From assembly GCA_905373785.1 (NCBI GenBank), contig CAJPUK010000070.1:1-10904 (forward strand): a DNA stretch of 10,904 nucleotides, given 5' to 3'. Origin of the DNA: an uncultured Johnsonella sp. GTDB lineage: Bacteria; Bacillota; Clostridia; Lachnospirales; Lachnospiraceae. The notes under the pieces are model-generated. The model saw nothing but the letters and a program-made list of their open reading frames with translations, was not told where the DNA came from and did not search any database. The position numbers and the translations under genes are program-made. Each line of letters opens with the position of its first letter. Position 1 is the first letter of the stretch. Of this stretch, positions 7,556 to 10,904 are shown piece after piece.

Positions 7556-8323
7556 ATGGCTGAAACAATATTGAAAATAGAAAACTTAACAAAAGAATTT
7601 GGAGAAAATAGAGTACTGGACGGCATTGACTTAAGTGTTAAAAAGGGAGAAGTGCTTGTAATCATAGGACCCAGCGGCTGCGGTAAAAGTACCCTGCTTA
7701 GATGCATTAACGGACTTGAGCCTATACAATCAGGCAGTGTAATGCTAAAAGATGAAAGGGTTGAAAAAAATTCGAAAAACATATCAAAGATAAGAGAAAA
7801 GATAGGTATGGTCTTTCAAAGCTATGAGCTGTTTCCGCACATGAGCGTACTTGATAACATACTCCTGGCACCCATGAAGGTACAAAAAAAGAAAAGGCAG
7901 GAAGTGGAAGAACAAGCCATGAAACTGCTTAAAAGAGTGGGACTTGAGCATAAGGCAAAAAGTTTTCCGAGAGAACTTTCCGGAGGGCAAAAGCAAAGAG
8001 TGGCTATAGTAAGGGCATTATGTATGAATCCTGAAATACTTCTTTTTGATGAGGTTACTGCGGCACTTGATCCTGAGATGGTAAGGGAGGTTTTAGATGT
8101 AATGCTGAGGCTTGCCGCACAGGGAAGAACTATGCTTATAGTAACTCATGAAATGCAATTTGCAAAGTCCATAGCTGACAGAATTATATTTATGGATAAG
8201 GGACAGATAGTGGAAGAGTCGGAACCGGAAAAGTTCTTTACCATGCCAAAGACCGAAAGAGCAAGAAAGTTTTTAGATATATTTGAATTTCATTCGGTTA
8301 AATCGGCAGGAGAGAATATATAA
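7556..8323 (+). CDS. Amino acid ABC transporter ATP-binding protein
   Basis: This 255-residue cytoplasmic ATPase powers the importer as a homodimer. All nucleotide-binding motifs are intact: Walker A GPSGCGKST (38-46), Q-loop glutamine 88 (MVFQSYELFPHMSV), signature LSGGQKQRVAIVRAL (141-155), Walker B ILLFDEVTAALD (161-172, catalytic Glu 166) and H-loop histidine 198 (VTHEM). The FQSYELFPHMSVLDN sequence and the DEVTAALDPE form are typical of the GlnQ/HisP polar amino acid group. ATG 7556 lies 22 nt after the second permease; its ribosome site is weak (around AGGTTG at 7539-7544), so translation may rely partly on coupling. Confidence 0.95.
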   Translation: MAETILKIENLTKEFGENRVLDGIDLSVKKGEVLVIIGPSGCGKSTLLRCINGLEPIQSGSVMLKDERVEKNSKNISKIREKIGMVFQSYELFPHMSVLDNILLAPMKVQKKKRQEVEEQAMKLLKRVGLEHKAKSFPRELSGGQKQRVAIVRALCMNPEILLFDEVTAALDPEMVREVLDVMLRLAAQGRTMLIVTHEMQFAKSIADRIIFMDKGQIVEESEPEKFFTMPKTERARKFLDIFEFHSVKSAGENI

Positions 8324-8399
8324 ATGTGGTATTTACGGTTATTTTCATAAATAACTTAAGTATAAATAAACTAAATTTTTAGTCAAAGGAGAAAGTATT

Positions 8400-9269
8400 A
8401 TGAGAAACATAAAGAAGATTATATCAAGCCTTGCAATTTTATCAGCGGTAGCTTTGCTCGGTGCTTGTGCAGCTAATAAAAATACAACTACAGATGCGGG
8501 TGCGGCAGGTAACGGAAAGTTTCGTACCTTGGATGAGATCAAAGAAAGCAAAACGATAAATATAGGTGTATTTTCAGATAAGCATCCTTTCGGTTATGTT
8601 GATGAAGAGGGTAAATACCAAGGTTATGATATCTATCTTGCAGAGCGTCTTGGAAAGGATCTGGGAGTAAATATCAATTATGTATCCACAGAAGCCGCAA
8701 ATAGAATCGAATACCTGCAATCAGGCAAGGTAGATATCATACTTGCAAACTTTACGGTAACTGATGAGAGAAAAGAAGCGGTAGATTTTGCTCTTCCATA
8801 TATGAATGTAGCACTGGGTGTAATATCTCCGAAGGATAAGGTTGTTACCGACCTCGCTAACTGGAATGCCGATGATCAAATGATAGTCATATCAGGAACT
8901 ACTGCGGAAGCCTTTCTTGTAAAAAACTATCCTGATATCAAGTTGCAAAAGTATGACTCATACGCAACTGCCAAGAATGCACTGGAAAATGGAAACGGTG
9001 CGGCATGGGCTAATGACAACACTGAAGTTATAGCATTTGCCAAGCAAAATCCCAACTTTACGGTAGGAATAGCAAGTCTTGGTGAAAGTGATACAATAGC
9101 ACCGGCTGTTACAAAGGGTAATGCAAGCTTGCTTGAATGGTTAAATACCGAGATAAAGACACTGGAAGGGGAGAACTTCTTCCACAAGGCATACGATGAG
9201 ACTCTTAAAGATACATACGGAGCAGACTATGCAAATGAGTTGGTAGTAGAAGGCAAACAAGCAAAGTAG
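8400..9269 (+). CDS. Lipoprotein amino acid-binding protein (CjaA-like, probable cysteine/cystine)
   Basis: This 289-residue substrate-binding protein captures the amino acid outside the membrane and delivers it to the permeases. Residues 1-23 are a lipoprotein signal (MRNIKK, a hydrophobic core, lipobox LGAC with Cys 23), then a flexible Asn/Thr/Ala/Gly linker to about 39. The SBP family 3 core follows: INIGVFSDKHPFGYVDEEGK, YQGYDIYLAERLGKDLGV, VDIILANFTVTDERKEAVDF and ISGTTAEAFLVKNYPDIKLQ. These blocks recall the Campylobacter cysteine-binding protein CjaA, so cysteine or cystine is the preferred ligand guess; other polar amino acids are possible. It lies last in the operon after a 76-nt spacer, with its own strong AAAGGAG (8385-8391), which fits the higher level such proteins need. 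No good promoter is seen in the spacer. Confidence 0.92.
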   Translation: MRNIKKIISSLAILSAVALLGACAANKNTTTDAGAAGNGKFRTLDEIKESKTINIGVFSDKHPFGYVDEEGKYQGYDIYLAERLGKDLGVNINYVSTEAANRIEYLQSGKVDIILANFTVTDERKEAVDFALPYMNVALGVISPKDKVVTDLANWNADDQMIVISGTTAEAFLVKNYPDIKLQKYDSYATAKNALENGNGAAWANDNTEVIAFAKQNPNFTVGIASLGESDTIAPAVTKGNASLLEWLNTEIKTLEGENFFHKAYDETLKDTYGADYANELVVEGKQAK

Positions 9270-9289
9270 TTGTGAAAATATAAGATAAA

Positions 9290-9337
9290 AAGATGCTGTT
9301 GCAAAATCATAAATATATGGTTTTGCGGCAGCATTTT
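9290..9337 (+). terminator. Rho-independent terminator of the importer operon
   Basis: Arms 9293-9310 and 9317-9334 pair over 18 bp (ATGCTGTTGCAAAATCAT with ATGGTTTTGCGGCAGCAT) using three G-U wobbles, around the loop AAATAT. AA at 9290-9291 can pair with the T-run at 9335-9337. The T-tail is short, but the stem is long. It starts 20 nt after the binding-protein stop. Confidence 0.85.
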
Positions 9338-9383
9338 AAAATTTAAAACTAAAACTTCCCAAACTTGGAACAGGGGCAGTACA
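9338..9383 (-). mobile_element. Possible remnant end of an IS3-family (IS150-like) element
   Basis: Read on the minus strand from 9383, the sequence begins TGTACTGCCCCTGTTCCAAG, which has the TG start and the TGTACTGC beginning I remember for IS150-group terminal inverted repeats. No matching second end and no transposase are in the window, and at most 46 nt lie between this end and the upstream terminator. At best it is therefore a solo or decayed end. A dispersed non-IS repeat is the alternative. Confidence 0.3.
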
Positions 9384-9483
9384 TTTGAGAATCACCACCC
9401 CACAATAAATAGCTGTATAAGAGGTTGGAGTAAATAGCTATTGTTTATGTGATAGATAAATCTTTATTTTTTTGTAAAAACTA

Positions 9484-9512
9484 TTTACAATTCCAATATA
9501 GAGTTATATAAT
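9484..9512 (+). promoter_or_regulatory. Promoter of the cas operon
   Basis: TTTACA (9484-9489, 5 of 6 to TTGACA), a 17-bp spacer and a perfect TATAAT (9507-9512). The predicted start near 9519 gives a leader of about 128 nt before cas6, containing the repeats described at 9535-9628. It is the best promoter between the importer terminator and cas6. Confidence 0.6.
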
Positions 9513-9534
9513 ATAAAAAAATCAACTCCACACC

Positions 9535-9584
9535 GTTTTTAGTTTAATGTGAAAGGAGTAATGTAAAGTTTTTAGTTTACTGTG
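9535..9584 (+). repeat. Pair of GTTTTTAG direct repeats in the cas leader
   Basis: GTTTTTAGTTTAATGTG (9535-9551) and GTTTTTAGTTTACTGTG (9568-9584) match at 16 of 17 positions and start 33 nt apart. GTTTTTAG is also how many clostridial type I-B CRISPR repeats begin, and the first copy continues with AAAGGAGTAATGTAAA, loosely like the AAGGAATTGAAA end of such repeats (recalled from memory). The two copies have no spacer-length gap between full repeats, so this is not an array. They may be operator sites or decayed or repeat-mimicking RNA. Confidence 0.75.
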
Positions 9585-9593
9585 TCTTTACAT
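9561..9593. repeat. 8-bp inverted repeat in the cas leader
   Basis: ATGTAAAG (9561-9568) and CTTTACAT (9586-9593) are exact inverted repeats around a 17-nt centre that contains most of the second GTTTTTAG repeat. There is no T-run after it. It could be a repressor site or an RNA hairpin in the leader. Confidence 0.55.
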
Positions 9594-9604
9594 AATTAAC
9601 CCTG

Positions 9605-9628
9605 AATAATTCCAAATTGGAAATTATT
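9605..9628. promoter_or_regulatory. Operator-like palindrome just before the cas6 ribosome site
   Basis: TTCCAA (9610-9615) and TTGGAA (9617-9622) form a perfect inverted repeat about A9616, flanked by AATAA and ATTATT that extend it imperfectly. AATTCCAA also occurs at 9489-9496, overlapping the end of the -35 box of the cas promoter. Two copies of the same half-site at promoter and leader could bind one regulator; this is inferred. Confidence 0.4.
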
Positions 9629-9646
9629 TTACGACAAAGGAGGACT

Positions 9647-10363
9647 ATGAAGTATATATTAAAATTAGAACTTGAAAAACCTGTAATTCGCAGTGATTAC
9701 AGAAGAACAATTATAAGTTTTTTCAAAAAGTCGATCTCGTCATATATGGACGGATACTTTTACGAAGAGCTTTATCAAAGCGGAGCAAAAAAGAAGTCTT
9801 TTGTATGGTCTATCGCTTTTATAAAGCCTGTATTTAAGGGAGAGCTTATGGAGCTTGCAGGCAATGAAGTAAATATGACTTTAAAATTTAAGGAACAGCA
9901 GACTGCATTGATCTACTACTCAAGTCTGCTTATGATGAAAGACCAAGCTTTCCCTATAGGAGAAGGTAATCATATCAGCCTTAAAAGCATTAAAATGATA
10001 AGTGAAAAGGAAATAACAGATGACTATGCCGTATTCAAGGTTTTATCACCTATATGCCTAAAGCATCATTATAAGGAGAATAATAAAGACAGATATTTGA
10101 CAGTAGAAGATGCAGAGTTTGCAATAGAATTGGCAAGAAAACTGAAAGAAGACCTGCCTTATATGGATGAAGAAATAGAGAGCTTAAGATACGATTTAAG
10201 CGGTCTGAAAAAGATCATAGTACCGGCATACGGGCTTAAGATACCGGTAAGCATAGGCAGCTTTGTAGTTTCAGGTGATAAAAATATACTTAACCACATT
10301 CTTAAAACCGGAGTAGGTTCAAAGCGAAATTCCGGTTTCGGTTTGGTCGAACAAGTTATGTAG
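9647..10363 (+). CDS. cas6: CRISPR pre-crRNA endoribonuclease Cas6
   Basis: Cas6 cuts the CRISPR precursor RNA within its repeats and keeps hold of the crRNA 5' or 3' handle for the Cascade complex. This protein is 238 aa, typical length. It starts with a ferredoxin-like beta strand (MKYILKLELEKP) and ends with the family's glycine-rich loop GVGSKRNSGFGLV (222-234). Histidines are at 109, 140, 141 and 217 only; the N-terminal histidine (about residue 30-50) used by many Cas6 proteins is missing, with YMDGYFYEELYQSG in that area. The start ATG 9647 follows AAAGGAGG (9636-9643) by only 3 nt; a TTG at 9617 in the same frame would lie inside the palindrome without a ribosome site and is not preferred. 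First gene of the cas operon, 11 nt before the Cas8 gene. Confidence 0.9.
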   Translation: MKYILKLELEKPVIRSDYRRTIISFFKKSISSYMDGYFYEELYQSGAKKKSFVWSIAFIKPVFKGELMELAGNEVNMTLKFKEQQTALIYYSSLLMMKDQAFPIGEGNHISLKSIKMISEKEITDDYAVFKVLSPICLKHHYKENNKDRYLTVEDAEFAIELARKLKEDLPYMDEEIESLRYDLSGLKKIIVPAYGLKIPVSIGSFVVSGDKNILNHILKTGVGSKRNSGFGLVEQVM

Positions 10364-10374
10364 GGGGTGATATT

Positions 10375-10904
10375 ATGATTAGTAGAGGAGAATTTGAAGA
10401 AAAATCTATTAGCTACAATAGCAGGATAGAACCTTCGGATTGGAGATACTCGGCAGCTATTGTCGGAATGATCAGATTTTTTGATGACATGGATATAGTT
10501 CATAGTTTTAAGGGCAGATATCTTTATTACAATTTTGAAGATATACATAATGATTCAAATGATTTGGAGGGTGATAAAAACTACCTTTTATTTGCCGAAA
10601 AATGGTTTTCCGACAAAATGCATCATAAGGAGCTTGGTATAAGGTTAGAGCAAAGTGAATTTACTGAGGAGCAAATATCAGAGATTAATAAGAAACTTTC
10701 AGCTAATACAATTATGAAGAAGGTTTTCAAAGGCATTAAATTTGATGCTTCTAATAAAGAGCAAATCAAAACATTAATAGAAGAGAATAGATTGGAACTT
10801 ATCAGAGATACCTTCTGTAACGCTAAAAGCGGCTATCAAAAGTTTATTAATAACTCCAAGTACAGAAGCGAAAGTGGCGAAGTGTGCCGTTTGTTGGGTT
10901 TTTG
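10375..10904 (+). CDS. Type I-B Cascade large subunit Cas8 (Cst1/Cas8b1-like), 5' part
   Basis: The frame is open from ATG 10375 to the window edge (176 codons plus 2 nt). GGGGGTG at 10363-10369 overlaps the cas6 stop and serves as ribosome site. The N-terminal blocks RIEPSDWRYSAAIVGMIRFF (17-36), FAEKWFSDKMHHKELG (73-88), EFTEEQISEINKKLSANTIM (95-114) and KKVFKGIKFD (115-124) fit the Cst1 family of type I-B (Tneap) systems, whose later CXXC_CXXC motif would lie beyond the window. The large subunit helps recognise the PAM and recruit Cas3. The usual following order is cas7 (cst2), cas5, cas3, cas4, cas1, cas2. Assignment is from recalled family similarity; subtype naming is less certain than the Cas8 role. 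Confidence 0.82.
   Translation, partial: MISRGEFEEKSISYNSRIEPSDWRYSAAIVGMIRFFDDMDIVHSFKGRYLYYNFEDIHNDSNDLEGDKNYLLFAEKWFSDKMHHKELGIRLEQSEFTEEQISEINKKLSANTIMKKVFKGIKFDASNKEQIKTLIEENRLELIRDTFCNAKSGYQKFINNSKYRSESGEVCRLLGF

Larger units (their letters stand above)
9270..9646. other. Intergenic region between importer and cas operon
   Basis: This 377-nt stretch has no credible gene. In order it holds the importer terminator (9290-9337), a possible insertion-sequence end (9338-9383), an AT-rich segment with AAATAGCT repeated at 9408-9415 and 9432-9439, a promoter (9484-9512), direct repeats (9535-9584), an inverted repeat (9561-9593), a palindrome (9605-9628) and the cas6 ribosome site (9636-9643). 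Confidence 0.8.

Noticed and set aside
8324..8399. Separate promoter for the binding-protein gene
   Set aside because: TTTACG and TATAAA occur but with a 23-bp spacing; no acceptable pair was found. A weak 7-bp hairpin (8338-8344 with 8349-8355) is present but has only two G-C pairs.
9535..9584. True CRISPR array of two repeats
   Set aside because: The copies start 33 nt apart, which leaves no room for a full repeat plus a spacer, and the second copy diverges after 17 nt.
9617..9646. TTG start giving a 248-residue Cas6
   Set aside because: The extra ten residues come from the palindrome and the ribosome site itself, and nothing like a Shine-Dalgarno precedes the TTG; ATG 9647 starts directly at the first beta strand.
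1..10904. tRNA or rRNA genes
   Set aside because: No cloverleaf-like segment with GTTCGANNC and CCA-type ends, and no rRNA signature, was seen in the intergenic regions.

Overview
The window looks like chromosomal DNA from a low-GC, Gram-positive anaerobe of the Clostridia, most likely a member of the Lachnospiraceae. This rests on the AT-rich sequence, heavy use of ATA and AGA codons, strong AAAGGAG-type Shine-Dalgarno sites, a eukaryote-like isoleucyl-tRNA synthetase, and a lipoprotein-anchored amino acid binding protein. The genus cannot be fixed from the sequence alone. All real genes lie on the + strand.

Layout. Positions 1-99 may hold the tail of an upstream membrane protein gene. A textbook sigma-A promoter (TTGACA, 17 bp, TATAAT; 86-114) opens directly into a 16-bp perfect inverted repeat and about 2.5 copies of a 73-bp tandem repeat (131-316), which make up most of the ileS leader. 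ileS (363-3473) encodes a 1036-residue type 2 IleRS. glgP (3485-5932, glycogen/maltodextrin phosphorylase) follows 11 nt later, and a strong terminator closes the pair at 5953-5993. The gap up to 6215 holds a short apparent coding remnant, then a promoter whose -35 box sits in the loop of a large near-palindrome.

That promoter drives a complete polar amino acid ABC importer: two permeases (overlapping by 20 nt), an ATPase and a lipoprotein binding protein (6216-9269), closed by a terminator at 9290-9337. The binding protein resembles the cysteine-binding CjaA type, so cysteine or cystine uptake is the best guess.

The next 310 bp have no gene. They contain a possible IS3-family (IS150-like) end, a good promoter (TTTACA, 17 bp, TATAAT), a pair of GTTTTTAG-type direct repeats with 33-nt period, an 8-bp inverted repeat, and a small palindrome before the Shine-Dalgarno of cas6. 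cas6 (9647-10363) and the first 176 codons of a Cst1/Cas8b1-type large subunit (10375 to the window edge) begin a type I-B CRISPR-Cas operon that continues outside the window. No CRISPR array is visible here.

The functional units are therefore: tRNA charging plus glycogen breakdown as one transcript; a regulated amino acid importer; and the start of an adaptive immune operon. The least ordinary parts are the repeat-built ileS leader without a recognisable T-box, the structured operator of the importer, and the repeat-like leader of the cas operon.
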